Assembly (NCBI RefSeq): GCF_000519325.1
Contig: NZ_KI912613.1
Location: 1,037,369-1,101,368, forward strand
DNA: 64,000 nt
Direction: 5' to 3'
From: Patulibacter minatonensis DSM 18081
GTDB lineage: Bacteria; Actinomycetota; Thermoleophilia; Solirubrobacterales; Solirubrobacteraceae
A model generated the notes under the pieces. It was not told the origin of the DNA and did no database searches. It saw only the letters and a program-made list of their open reading frames with translations. A program made the position numbers and the translations under genes. Of the stretch, positions 17,253-26,109 are shown piece by piece. Within the stretch, counting starts at the first letter, position 1; each line of letters begins with the position of its first letter.

Positions 17253-18218
17253 ATGATTCCCCTTCGTTGGGACGACCGCCCGGTCGGGTTGCGAGACCCG
17301 GCTCTGGTGTGCGCGTTCACCGGCTGGACCGACGCAGGGGACTCCGCCAGCTCGGCGGTCGGTGTGATCTCGCGCCGGCTCGGTGCGCAACGCTGCGCCA
17401 CCGTCGACCCGGAGCTGCTGTACACGATGCAGTCGTACCGGCCGCACATCACCATCCGCGACGGCATCGCGACGGACATGGACTGGCCGACGGTGGAGCT
17501 GCGCGCCGCCGTCGTCCCGACCGCGCGCCGCGACCTGATCCTCGTCACGGGCCCCGAGCCGGCGATGCGCTGGCAGTCGCTGTCGGAGACGCTGATCGAG
17601 ACGGCCAAGAGCCTCGGCGCGACGTTCGTCGTCACGCTCGGCGGCCTGCTCTCCGACGTGCCGCACACGCGGCCGGTGCCGATCACCGGCGTCGCCACGG
17701 ACCCGGACTCGATCACCGCGCTCGGCGCGATGCTGCCGGACTACGAGGGGCCGACCGGCCTGACCGGCGTCGTCCACCACGAGGCCCAGAAGCAGGGCCT
17801 GCAGGCCGTCACCCTGCTGGCGCACGTGCCGCACTACGTCGCGGGCGTGCCGAGCCCGAAGGCGACGCTCGCGCTCGTCGAGGCCGTCGAGGCCCTGACC
17901 CAGGTGCCCGTCCCGACCGCCCGCCTCCGCGCGGCGTCGGAGCGCTACGAGCAGCAGGTCTCCGAGGCCGTCGAGCGCGACCCGGAGCGCCGCGAGCTCC
18001 TCGAGCGCCTGGAGCAGATGGCCGACCTCCGCGACGTCATCGGCGACGACGACTCCGAGGAGGACCTCGCCGAGGCCGCCGAGGCCCAGATCCAGCTGAA
18101 CCTCGGCGAGCTCCCGACGGGTGACGTCATCGCCGACGACTTCCTCGAGTTCCTCCGCGAGCAGGACCACACGGCGCCGGACGAGGACGACGACGAGGAC
18201 GCGGACCATCGGGACTGA
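17253..18218 (+). CDS. PAC2 (proteasome assembly chaperone) family protein
   Basis: A 321-residue protein. It shows the bacterial PAC2 pattern: FTGWTDAGDSASSAV at residues 22-36, TMQSYRPHITI, DLILVTGPEPAMRW, GGLLSDVPHTRP, and VTLLAHVPHYVAGVPSP near residue 200. A C-terminal acidic tail (DDDSEEDLAE, then DEDDDEDAD) follows. Actinobacterial PAC2 proteins are often encoded away from the proteasome, and their role is not settled. No proteasome subunit is in the window. The ATG at 17253 has no ribosome site, but TACCGT ends 7 nt before it (17240-17245), a leaderless pattern. Confidence 0.9.
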   Translation: MIPLRWDDRPVGLRDPALVCAFTGWTDAGDSASSAVGVISRRLGAQRCATVDPELLYTMQSYRPHITIRDGIATDMDWPTVELRAAVVPTARRDLILVTGPEPAMRWQSLSETLIETAKSLGATFVVTLGGLLSDVPHTRPVPITGVATDPDSITALGAMLPDYEGPTGLTGVVHHEAQKQGLQAVTLLAHVPHYVAGVPSPKATLALVEAVEALTQVPVPTARLRAASERYEQQVSEAVERDPERRELLERLEQMADLRDVIGDDDSEEDLAEAAEAQIQLNLGELPTGDVIADDFLEFLREQDHTAPDEDDDEDADHRD

Positions 18219-18269
18219 CCGACCCGCCCCCGGAGCCACCCGCGGGTGGATGCCGGGTGGTCGAGGCTC

Positions 18270-21200
18270 TCAGGTCTCGGCGGCCGGGCAGGTCAGCTGG
18301 TAGTCGCAGATCGCGCAGGTCTCGTACGACGGGGTCGGCTCGAAGTCCTGGGCGAGGATCGCGCCGCCCACGCGGCCCACGGTCTCGGTGATCCTGTCCC
18401 GCTCGCTGCCCTCGGCGTCGAGCGGGGTCTTCACGTCGTCGAGGATGTAGTGGTAGCTCTGGCGCGGGGTCTCGATGCCCCACGCGTCGACGGCGGCGAC
18501 CGCGTAGAGCTGCAGCTGGACGTCGTCGCGCAGCTGCTCGGGCGTCCGCGGGCGACCGGTCTTGTAGTCGACGAGCTCGTAGGCCCCGTCGGGGTGCCGG
18601 TCGACGCGGTCGACACGCCCCCGCAGCGTGTGGTCGCCGAGGCGGAACTCGAAGCCGCGCTCCAGCCAGACGGTCTCGGAGTCCTCCGCGGACGTGCGCG
18701 CGTGGTATCGGGCCATCGAGTCCTGGGCGCGCGACCACAGGCGCGCCTCGTCGGCCACGCCCTGCAGGCCCGAGCGCCGCCAGCTCGCCGCCAGCAGCTC
18801 CTGCAGCTCCGCGAGCTCCGTCCCCCCGCGGCCGTGCCAGCGCTCGAGCACCTGGTGGACGACGATGCCGAACCGCTGCGCGACGGTCGGCTGCTGCGGG
18901 ATCCGCAGCACGCGGTTGAACTTGTAGCGGAGCGGGCAGGACCCGTAGACGAAGAGGTCGCCCGCGCTCATCACGACCCCGTCGTCGCGCAGCGGCAGGA
19001 ACGGCTCGAGCGACGGCTCGCCGCGACCGGCGGCGCGACGCTCGGCGGTTTGGCTCGCGGCGGAGAGGATGTCCTCCTCCAGCGACGAGCTGAGCAGGAT
19101 CTCCTTCTGCTGCGCGGTCGCCGCCTGGTGGATCGCGCCGTCGATGCCCGGCATGGCGGCGGAGACGTCCTGCCCGTCGGGCCGGTTGATGAGCGCCGCG
19201 ACCTTCATCAGCTCGAGGTACCGCGTGACGCCGTGGGCGACGTCGAGGTCGGTGTCCATCCGCAGGTCGCCGAGGCGCGCGCCGATCGTGGCGACGTCCC
19301 GCAGGAGCTCGTCGCGCAGCGTCCGGAACGTGGCGTGCAGGGTGTCGTCGGGGCCGAAGAGGCGCTCGTCGTACTCCTCCCACTCGCCGTCGACCGCGCG
19401 CCGCGCGTCCTCGACCAGGGGCGACGGCTCCCGCGCCGCGCCGCTGGTGGCGAGCTCCGGGTACGCGAGGACGACGCCCTCGCGCGCGCGGGTCATCGCG
19501 ACGTGCAGCGCCCGCCGGGCCTCGTCGACGGCGATCCCGCGCGACGGGTCGGCCTGGGCGTCGGCGCCGGCCTGCAGCACCCCGCCGCCGACGCGGTCGT
19601 CGCCGAGCAGCTCGTCGGGCAGCGGGTCGACGAGCCGCCGACCGGCAGCCGCGCCGATCGCCCCCAGGCGCGACGACTGCAGCCCGAGGACGAAGACGTG
19701 GTCGAGGTCGAGGTCGGCCGCGGCCTCCAGCGGCAGGACGCGCACGACGCCGCCGCGGGAGGGGCGCCCGTCGGCCCCGTCGCGACGGTCGCCGGTGCCG
19801 GGACCCGCCGACGGCCTGCGGTCGCCCGTCCCCGCGGCCGCCCCGGCTGCCGCGACCGGTCGCGCGTCGCGGTGCCCGGCCGGGTCGAGCTCCTCGCCGT
19901 GCGGGTCGCCCTCCATCCCCGCCGCGAACGGCACGGCCTCGACCTTGCCGTCCGGGTCGCCGCCGGCCTCGGCCAGCAGGATCAGCCAGCGCGCGAAGTC
20001 CCGGGCCGTCGCCTGCGGGGCGATCCGCACGTGGCGCTCGGCGAGCTGCCCGACGCGGGCGAGGTCCCGCAGGCGCAGGGCGACGTCGCCGCCCTCGCCG
20101 AACAGCTGCTGCCGGCGCAGGCCGAGGTGCTCGACGAGCCGGTGGACGAACTGGTCGGGCGGCGTGACGTCGAGCGCCCGCGTGGCGCTGCGGTAGAGGC
20201 GGAGGAACGCGGCGACGCGGTCGCGGGCCTCCGGCGCCATCTGCGGCGACTCCATCGACGCGGCGAGCGCGCCGACGAGGTCCATCCGCCGGCGCCGCGC
20301 GAGCTGCATGCAGCGCGCCAGGTCGGCCGGCCGCAGGTCGATCGGCGGGCGGGCGAGCGCACGGCTGACGGCGGGCGCGTCGGACGGGTCGACGAGGAGC
20401 CGGAGCCACGCGAGGACGTCGCGGACCTCGACGCGCTCCAGGAACGCGCCGGCGCCCCCGAGCCGCGCGGGCACCGCGAGCTCCTCCAGCGCCGCCACGA
20501 CCGGCCCGGCCTCGCGGCGCACCGACGTGACGAGCACCGCGATGCGCTCCGGCCGGGCCCCGTCGCGGAGCAGGCGCTCGACCTCGCCCGCGACGGCCTG
20601 GGCCTGCGCGCGCTCCGACGCCGCCCGCCAGAACCGCACGCGTCCGCCCGACGGGGCGTGCCAGGCGTGGACGGTCCGGTCGGCGGCGGGCTCGACGACG
20701 GCCTCCGCGGCGCGGAGCACGCGCTCGGGGCTCCGCCACGACCGCTCGAGGGTCACGGTCCGCAGGTCGGGGTAGGTCGCCGCGAGGTCCCGCAGGTTCT
20801 TCGCCGCAGCGGCGCGCACCCGGCGCGTGGCCTGGTCGTCGTCGCCCGCGGCCGTGAGCGCCGTGCCCCCGCGGGCGAGCGCGTGGAGCAGCCGCATCGC
20901 CGCCGTCGGCAGGTCCTGGATGTCGTCGACGAGGAGCGCCTGGAACGACGACCCGATCCGCGCGCGGACCCGGGCGGTGCGGGCGTCGACCTCGGCCCGG
21001 GCGACCCCGGCGAGGCGGCCGGTCGCTGAGGGTCCGTCGGTGTGCAGCGCGCCGCCGGTCGCCGGCCCGCCACCGGCCGGCGCGCCGTCCGATCCCCCCG
21101 GGCCCGGTCCGGATGACGGCCCCCTGGCGGCCGGACCGCCGTCCGTCCCCTCGAGCAGCCGCACGAGGTGCAGGAGGAGGTCGCCGTGGTCGATCAGGCC

Positions 21201-21824
21201 GCGCTCGCGCAGGACCCGGTCGTGGAGCCGCATCAGGGCCGCGAACTCGCGCTCGCGCGGCGCGCGCGGGTCGACGTCGGCCAGCCCGGCGGCCCACCGG
21301 CCCAGGGCGTCGGCGTCGACGAGCGACTCCTTCAGGCGGTCGATGCGCGCGACCGCGCCGGCCAGCAGGCCGACGTGCCCGCGGCCGCCGGAGCCGCCGT
21401 CGTGGTGCAGCAGCCCGAGCTCCTCGCGGTGCTCCAGGAGCAGTGCCACGCGCTCGGTCCGGGTGGCCGGGACGACGAACGGGTCGACGCCGGCCTCGGC
21501 GGCGACGTCGCGCAGCAGCCGGTGGCCGAGGTCGGGGAGCGTCGTGACGACGACGTCGGCGGCGGCCGCCCCGAGACGCTCCTCCAGCCGGCGTCGCGTG
21601 CGGGCCGCGGCGGCGGGCGTCGCGCCGAGCAGCGCGATCCTCGTCGGGTCGACGCCGGCGGCGGTCACGAGCCACGCGGCGCGGGCGGCGAGGGCGACGC
21701 TCTTGCCGGTGCCCGCGGTCCCGCGCACGAGCAGCGCGCCGCCCGTGCCACCGCGCCCGGCGTCGGCGTCGCCGTGCGTGGCGACGCGGACCTGGGCGTC
21801 GGAGAGTCCGTCGAGGGGTTCCAT
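18270..21824 (-). CDS. UvrD-like helicase fused to a RecB-type Fe-S nuclease (AdnA/AdnB-like)
   Basis: An 1184-residue protein. Residues 35-42 are Walker A (GTAGTGKS). Residues 298-304 are Walker B (LVDDIQD, with Asp in place of the usual Glu), followed by GDDDQATRR (motif III) and later helicase motifs ending near DEARRALHVAMTRARE (motif VI). The C-terminal part is a RecB/PD-(D/E)XK nuclease: RGRVDRVDR, ELVDYKTGRP (Asp1086, Lys1088). Four cysteines, one in YGSCPLRYKF and C1170, C1173, C1179, form the iron-staple pattern of AddB/AdnB. Such enzymes resect double-strand breaks. AdnA and AdnB normally lie side by side, but no second subunit is adjacent here. Two Gly/Ala-rich low-complexity inserts (about 225-270 and 655-700) interrupt the domains. 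Confidence 0.88.
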   Translation of the reverse strand: MEPLDGLSDAQVRVATHGDADAGRGGTGGALLVRGTAGTGKSVALAARAAWLVTAAGVDPTRIALLGATPAAAARTRRRLEERLGAAAADVVVTTLPDLGHRLLRDVAAEAGVDPFVVPATRTERVALLLEHREELGLLHHDGGSGGRGHVGLLAGAVARIDRLKESLVDADALGRWAAGLADVDPRAPREREFAALMRLHDRVLRERGLIDHGDLLLHLVRLLEGTDGGPAARGPSSGPGPGGSDGAPAGGGPATGGALHTDGPSATGRLAGVARAEVDARTARVRARIGSSFQALLVDDIQDLPTAAMRLLHALARGGTALTAAGDDDQATRRVRAAAAKNLRDLAATYPDLRTVTLERSWRSPERVLRAAEAVVEPAADRTVHAWHAPSGGRVRFWRAASERAQAQAVAGEVERLLRDGARPERIAVLVTSVRREAGPVVAALEELAVPARLGGAGAFLERVEVRDVLAWLRLLVDPSDAPAVSRALARPPIDLRPADLARCMQLARRRRMDLVGALAASMESPQMAPEARDRVAAFLRLYRSATRALDVTPPDQFVHRLVEHLGLRRQQLFGEGGDVALRLRDLARVGQLAERHVRIAPQATARDFARWLILLAEAGGDPDGKVEAVPFAAGMEGDPHGEELDPAGHRDARPVAAAGAAAGTGDRRPSAGPGTGDRRDGADGRPSRGGVVRVLPLEAAADLDLDHVFVLGLQSSRLGAIGAAAGRRLVDPLPDELLGDDRVGGGVLQAGADAQADPSRGIAVDEARRALHVAMTRAREGVVLAYPELATSGAAREPSPLVEDARRAVDGEWEEYDERLFGPDDTLHATFRTLRDELLRDVATIGARLGDLRMDTDLDVAHGVTRYLELMKVAALINRPDGQDVSAAMPGIDGAIHQAATAQQKEILLSSSLEEDILSAASQTAERRAAGRGEPSLEPFLPLRDDGVVMSAGDLFVYGSCPLRYKFNRVLRIPQQPTVAQRFGIVVHQVLERWHGRGGTELAELQELLAASWRRSGLQGVADEARLWSRAQDSMARYHARTSAEDSETVWLERGFEFRLGDHTLRGRVDRVDRHPDGAYELVDYKTGRPRTPEQLRDDVQLQLYAVAAVDAWGIETPRQSYHYILDDVKTPLDAEGSERDRITETVGRVGGAILAQDFEPTPSYETCAICDYQLTCPAAET

Positions 21825-21879
21825 GGCGAGGACCGTCCGGCGCGGTCGCGAGGATCGCGGGACGCCGGGGTCGGCCCTC

Positions 21880-21885
21880 TAGGAT
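21880..21885 (+). promoter_or_regulatory. Candidate -10 of a leaderless promoter for the inositol-phosphatase-like gene
   Basis: TAGGAT ends 9 nt before the ATG at 21895, within the 70-bp divergent gap shared with the helicase-nuclease gene. No ribosome site is seen. Confidence 0.5.
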
Positions 21886-21894
21886 AGGTCGCTG

Positions 21895-22761
21895 ATGCCT
21901 TCCTCCCCGCAGCCTGCTCCCGAGACGTGGATCGCCGCGTTCAACCGGGCTGCGGACCGCGTCCGGGATCGCCTCGACGCCGTGACCTCGACGCCCGACC
22001 GGCTCCGCGAGACCGGCACGACCGGCGAGGGAGGCGACCGCACGCTCGTGATCGACGCCGAGGCCGAGGACCTGGTGTTCGCCGAGCTGCACGCGCTGCA
22101 CGACGAGGGCGCCCGGTTCACCGTGCTGTCCGAGGAGCGCGGCGTCGTCGACCTGGGGTCGCCGGACGTGCTGGTCGTCGTCGACCCGATCGACGGCTCG
22201 ATGAACGCCAAGCGCGGCATGCCGCACCACGCCGTCTCGATCGCGGTCGCCGAGGGGCCGGGCGTCGCGCACTCCGGCACGATGGCCGACGTCGTCTGCG
22301 GCCTCGTCGCGGACCTCGGCCCCGGCGAGCGCTGGACCGCGATCCGCGGCGTCGGCGCGTGGCTCGACGGCGTGCCGATCGTCGCGCCCGCCGCCGAGCG
22401 CCTGACCGAGGGCGGCAAGCTCGAGCTCGTCGCCATCGAGTCCGCGCACCCCGCCCACGTGATGGCGTCGGGCGAGGCCCTGCTCGAGCACGTCCACCGC
22501 CTGCGCGCGATCGGCGCCATCGCGATCTCCCTCTGCGCCGTCGCCGGCGGCCGCGTCGACGGCATGGCGTCCCTGTGGCGCTGCCGCGCGTTCGACGCCG
22601 CCGCCGGCCAGCTGATCGTCCGCGAGTCCGGTGGCCTCGTCGCCTTCGGGGACCTCGACGCGCCGCTCTCCGCCCCGCTGGACCTCATCGGTCACGGCCC
22701 GGTGGTGGCAGCGCGCTCCGCCGAGGGCCTCGCGCGCGTGGCCACGCTCCCGCACGACTGA
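21895..22761 (+). CDS. Inositol-monophosphatase-family phosphatase
   Basis: A 288-residue protein. Metal-binding motifs of the family are visible: LSEE (residues 78-81), VVDPIDGSMN (about 96-104, usually DPIDGT) and WRCRAFDAAAG, which holds the third-motif Asp. It probably hydrolyses a phosphate from inositol phosphate, fructose bisphosphate, histidinol phosphate or PAP; the substrate cannot be told. Sequence up to DPID is somewhat divergent (a short insert, GTTGEGGDRT). It begins 70 bp from the helicase-nuclease on the other strand, and a 61-bp repeat array follows its stop. Confidence 0.88.
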   Translation: MPSSPQPAPETWIAAFNRAADRVRDRLDAVTSTPDRLRETGTTGEGGDRTLVIDAEAEDLVFAELHALHDEGARFTVLSEERGVVDLGSPDVLVVVDPIDGSMNAKRGMPHHAVSIAVAEGPGVAHSGTMADVVCGLVADLGPGERWTAIRGVGAWLDGVPIVAPAAERLTEGGKLELVAIESAHPAHVMASGEALLEHVHRLRAIGAIAISLCAVAGGRVDGMASLWRCRAFDAAAGQLIVRESGGLVAFGDLDAPLSAPLDLIGHGPVVAARSAEGLARVATLPHD

Positions 22762-22780
22762 GCGCGGCACGGGGTCGGCC

Positions 22781-23132
22781 CCCGGGGGTCGATGCGTCTC
22801 GCCCCACCGAACGACGGACCATCGCCTCGGGGGGCGGCGGAGCCGGGGGTCGACGCGTCAAGCCCCACCGAACGACGGACCATCACCTCGGGGCGGGCCG
22901 AGGGCCGGCGTCGATTCGTCGATCCTGGCCGAACAACGGACCATCGCCTCGCGGGGCGGCGGAGCCGGGGGTCGACACGTCGAGCCCCACCGAACGACGG
23001 ACCTTCACCTCGGGGGGCGGCGGAGCCGGGGGTCGCCACGTCAAGCCCCACCGAACGACGGACCATCACCTCGGGGGGCGGCGGAGCCGGGGGTCGCCAC
23101 GTCTCGCCCCACCGAACGACGGACCATCACCC
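22781..23132. repeat. Tandem array, six copies of a 61-bp unit
   Basis: The core CCACCGAACGACGGACC recurs at 22804, 22865, 22926 (degenerate), 22987, 23048 and 23109, exactly every 61 bp. A GGCGGAGCCGGGGGTCG segment sits between cores. The unit length is not a multiple of 3 and stop codons differ between frames, so it is not a coding repeat. It starts about 20 bp after the stop at 22761 and ends about 420 bp before the histone-like gene. Copies differ by a few bases, with the third most diverged. Confidence 0.95.
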
Positions 23133-23193
23133 GCGGCAGCCCTGGAGCGAGCCGGAATCCATGTGACGTCGCACACGCAGAGCGCCACGACCG

Positions 23194-23207
23194 CGAACAG
23201 TTGTTCG
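23194..23207. promoter_or_regulatory. Perfect SOS-box-like palindrome (CGAAC-N4-GTTCG)
   Basis: CGAACAGTTGTTCG matches the known Gram-positive/actinobacterial LexA pattern of CGAAC and GTTCG arms four bases apart. It lies 344 bp before the histone-like gene. A related everted pair, GTTCGA 23228-23233 and TCGAAC 23243-23248, is close by. Confidence 0.5.
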
Positions 23208-23452
23208 TGCAATCGCCTCGCTCCGGCGTTCGAGCGGACGGGTCGAACCGTCGACCACCCGGCGGGCCGCCCGCCCGCGCCCAGTACCCCTGAAATCGCC
23301 TCCCAGCAGGGAGATCCTGGCTCACGGCCGGTCCGGATGGTCGCCCCGACGACCGCCGCACGGCTTCCACGGACCCCCGCCCCCGACCGCGAACGACGGC
23401 GAACGCATCGCGTACGCCGTCCGATCCGCGGTGCAACGGGGCCGGGACGTCG

Positions 23453-23481
23453 TTGTAAGAACAGACGTTCGTCGATACATT
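23453..23481 (+). promoter_or_regulatory. Promoter of the histone-like gene with a LexA-like site inside the spacer
   Basis: TTGTAA (23453-23458) and TACATT (23476-23481) are separated by 17 bp, an optimal sigma-70-type layout. GAAC-N4-GTTC (23459-23470) starts at the first spacer base, so a repressor bound there would block RNA polymerase. Just downstream are palindromes CTTAG-AA-CTAAG (23489-23500) and AGCAGC/GCTGCT (23499-23520). Confidence 0.6.
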
Positions 23482-23550
23482 GGATGAACTTAGAACTAAG
23501 CAGCTTCCTCCGAGGCTGCTCCGTCCGCAGCCCCGACCCCGAGGATCCCC

Positions 23551-24600
23551 ATGGCCGACACCCCGAACACCACCAGCACCAGCACCACGAGCTCCGCCGC
23601 CGACAAGCCGGCCACCAGCACGGCCAAGCCTGCCGCCGCGAAGCCCGCCGCCGCCAAGTCGACCACGGCCTCCAAGCCCGCCGCGAAGCGCACCACGGCC
23701 GCGAAGCCCGCCGCCAAGCGCACCACCACGCGTCGCACCGCCGCGAAGCCCGCCGCCAAGCGCACCACCGCCCGCACGCAGGCCGCCGGCGCGAAGACCT
23801 CCGCCAAGGCCACCGCCACGCAGGCGTCCGGCGCCGCGAAGTCGGCCACCAAGGCCGCCGCCCCGAAGGCCTCCGCCGCCAAGGCCTCGGCCAAGCGCAC
23901 GAAGACGCAGGCCACCGGCGCCGCCAAGACCGCCGCGAAGAAGACCGCGACGACGACGAAGGCCAAGGCCCGCACCGCGGCCACGAAGGCCAAGAAGACC
24001 GACGCCGCCAAGGCGACCGAGTCCCGCATCGTCGCCGCGCGCCGCGTCGCCGCCGACTTCTACGCCGCCGCGCCGAAGAACCTCGAGGAGGCCCAGAAGC
24101 AGGCCGTCGAGGTCCGCGAGCTCGCCACGAAGCGCGTCGAGGCGTACACCGAGAAGGCCCAGGTCGTCTCCGAGAAGGCCGCGCTCATCAGCACGGGCGC
24201 CGTCCTCGAGGCCAAGGACGCCGCGGCCAAGGAGCTCGTCGCCCGTCGCGACGCCGCCACCAAGCTCGTCGCCGACCGTCGCGCCGCCGCCACGAAGCAG
24301 GCGCAGGCCCGTCGCAAGGAGCTCGACAAGCAGCTGAAGACGTTCGAGAAGCGCGGCGCCAAGGCGAAGGCCGACCTCGAGCGCGACCTCACCCGCACCC
24401 GCACGCAGATCGAGCGCGAGCTCCGCGAGCGCCGTGCCGCCGTCGAGGCCCGCATCAACGACCTGCCGTCGACGCCCGCCGAGCTGCGCACCGAGCTGCC
24501 CAAGCTCCGCGGCGAGGTCGAGGCCCGCGTGACGAAGGCCCAGAAGCAGGCCGCCGAGTACGCCGGCCAGGCGCGCGAGCGCGTCCTCGCCCTCGTCTAG
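23551..24600 (+). CDS. Histone-H1-like / HBHA-like Lys-Ala-rich nucleoid or surface protein
   Basis: A 349-residue protein. Residues 1-160 are almost only Ala, Lys, Thr, Ser and Pro, with repeated AAKP and AAKRTT blocks like histone H1 tails and the C-terminal tails of actinobacterial HU. Residues 160-349 are a long, highly charged helical region (for example KELDKQLKTFEKRGAKAKADLERD) that should form a coiled coil. Mycobacterial HBHA has the same two parts in reverse order. DNA compaction is the simplest role; surface adhesion is the alternative, although no signal peptide is seen. GAGGA precedes the ATG. The promoter holds an SOS-like site, and a strong hairpin follows the stop. Confidence 0.8.
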   Translation: MADTPNTTSTSTTSSAADKPATSTAKPAAAKPAAAKSTTASKPAAKRTTAAKPAAKRTTTRRTAAKPAAKRTTARTQAAGAKTSAKATATQASGAAKSATKAAAPKASAAKASAKRTKTQATGAAKTAAKKTATTTKAKARTAATKAKKTDAAKATESRIVAARRVAADFYAAAPKNLEEAQKQAVEVRELATKRVEAYTEKAQVVSEKAALISTGAVLEAKDAAAKELVARRDAATKLVADRRAAATKQAQARRKELDKQLKTFEKRGAKAKADLERDLTRTRTQIERELRERRAAVEARINDLPSTPAELRTELPKLRGEVEARVTKAQKQAAEYAGQARERVLALV

Positions 24601-24678
24601 AGGAGCCATCCCGGGCCCGCGCCCAGGGGCGGCGCACCCGGACGGTCGCGCCGGCCTCCCGGCGCACCAGCAGCACCT

Positions 24679-24706
24679 CGCGATCCCGGCCCCGGCCGGG
24701 ATCGCG
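24679..24706. terminator. 12-bp perfect hairpin after the histone-like gene
   Basis: Arms CGCGATCCCGGC and GCCGGGATCGCG enclose a 4-nt loop. It lies 78 bp after the stop at 24600 and about 80 bp before the Mrp gene's -10 candidate. No T tract follows. Confidence 0.6.
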
Positions 24707-24782
24707 GCGTTCCGGGCCCTCCGGCACCGGACCACGGTCCGCCCCCGCCGGGACCCGCGACGGGGCCGGGCCGCGAGCGTGC

Positions 24783-24788
24783 GACAAT
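24783..24788 (+). promoter_or_regulatory. Candidate -10 of a leaderless promoter for mrp
   Basis: GACAAT ends 7 nt before the ATG at 24796. If used, it makes the upstream in-frame ATG at 24787 untranslated. Confidence 0.4.
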
Positions 24789-24795
24789 GGAAGGT

Positions 24796-25941
24796 ATGCC
24801 TACGCGCGAGGACATCCTCGAAGCCCTGAAGTCGGTGATCGACCCCGAGCTGAAGAAGGACGTGGTCGAGCTCGGCATGGTGCGCGAGATCACGATCGGC
24901 GAGGGACGCGTCGACGTGATGATCTCCCTCACGACGAACGGGTGTCCGCTCCGGAACCACTTCGTCGTCGCGGTCCGCAAGGCCCTCCGCGGCCTCGGCG
25001 TCGAGGAGTCGGGCGTCGAGTTCGACGTGCTCTCCCCCGAGGAGAAGGCCGCGCTGCAGAAGAAGCTCGGCATCCAGGGCTCCCTGCCGGCCGGCGAGAA
25101 CGTCTCGCTGATCAAGAACGTCATCTGCATCGGCTCCGGCAAGGGCGGCGTCGGCAAGTCCAGCCTGACCGTCAACCTCGCCGCCGCGCTGGCGTCCGAG
25201 GGCAAGTCCGTCGGCGTCCTCGACGCCGACGTCTGGGGCTACTCGATCCCGCGCATGTTCGGCCTCGGTGCCGAGCGTCCGCCGGTCTCCGCCGAGCGCA
25301 AGATCCTCCCGCTGGAGTCGCAGGGCGTGAAGGTCATGTCCATCGGCTTCTTCGTGCCCGAGGACTCCGCGGTCGTCTGGCGCGGCCCGATGCTCCACAA
25401 GGCGCTGAACCAGTTCCTCGACGACGTCGAGTGGGGCGAGCTCGACTACCTCCTGATCGACCTGCCGCCGGGCACCGGCGACGTCTCGATGACGCTGGCG
25501 CAGCTCCTGCCGCAGGCGCAGTTCCTCCTCGTCACGACGCCGCAGCCGGCCGCGCAGAAGGTCGCCCAGCGCGCCGCCGAGATGGCCACGAAGGTCCAGC
25601 TCGGCCTCATGGGCGTCATCGAGAACATGTCCGGCTTCACCACGCCGGACGGCGAGCGGTACCCGATCTTCGGGGACGGCGGCGGGCAGGACCTCGCCGA
25701 CCAGCTCGACCTCCCGCTCTTCGGCAAGGTGCCGCTGACGATGGCGCTGCGCGAGCAGGCCGACGCCGGCGTCCCGCTCGTGTCGGTGAACCCGGACGAC
25801 GCGGCCGCGCAGGCGATCCGCCACATCTCCCGCGGCATCATCGCGTCGACCCCGGAGCTCCCGCCGATCCTGGCCGAGCTCCCGCCGCTGATGCCGGTCC
25901 TCCAGAACGAGCCCAAGGGCGCCTCGCTCCCCATGGCCTGA
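24796..25941 (+). CDS. mrp: Mrp/ApbC-type P-loop ATPase, Fe-S cluster carrier
   Basis: A 381-residue protein. Residues 1-85 form a MIP18/DUF59 domain (VIDPELKKDVVELGMV, NGCPLRNH). From about residue 105 it is a Mrp/NBP35 ATPase with the deviant Walker A GKGGVGKSS, DADVWGYSIP, LLIDLPPGTGD (Walker B) and GVIENMSG. The family carries or inserts [4Fe-4S] clusters into apo-proteins in the cytosol. The CxxC near the C-terminus found in many members is not present. An in-frame ATG at 24787 would add three residues; 24796 is preferred because of the -10-like element. It is monocistronic by layout. Confidence 0.92.
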   Translation: MPTREDILEALKSVIDPELKKDVVELGMVREITIGEGRVDVMISLTTNGCPLRNHFVVAVRKALRGLGVEESGVEFDVLSPEEKAALQKKLGIQGSLPAGENVSLIKNVICIGSGKGGVGKSSLTVNLAAALASEGKSVGVLDADVWGYSIPRMFGLGAERPPVSAERKILPLESQGVKVMSIGFFVPEDSAVVWRGPMLHKALNQFLDDVEWGELDYLLIDLPPGTGDVSMTLAQLLPQAQFLLVTTPQPAAQKVAQRAAEMATKVQLGLMGVIENMSGFTTPDGERYPIFGDGGGQDLADQLDLPLFGKVPLTMALREQADAGVPLVSVNPDDAAAQAIRHISRGIIASTPELPPILAELPPLMPVLQNEPKGASLPMA

Positions 25942-26109
25942 GGTCCGGGCCGCGGGGCCCGCAGGACCGGCGCCCGTGGGCGCCGCGACCATCACCCGGA
26001 TCGTCAGTCGGCCGCCGCGAGGCGGCCGTCGTCGTTCCCGGCGGGCGCGGATCGGCGTCCCCGCGCGCGAACGTCCCGGTACCCCCTGTGGATGCGCCCC
26101 GGCCAAGAC

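Noticed and set aside
18127-22770. A 1547-residue open frame on the minus strand
   Set aside because: It overlaps the helicase-nuclease and phosphatase genes, is Arg/Pro/Gly-rich and has no family motifs. In DNA this GC-rich, long shadow frames are expected.
22781-23132. CRISPR array
   Set aside because: The whole 61-bp unit is repeated with no variable spacers, and there are no cas genes.
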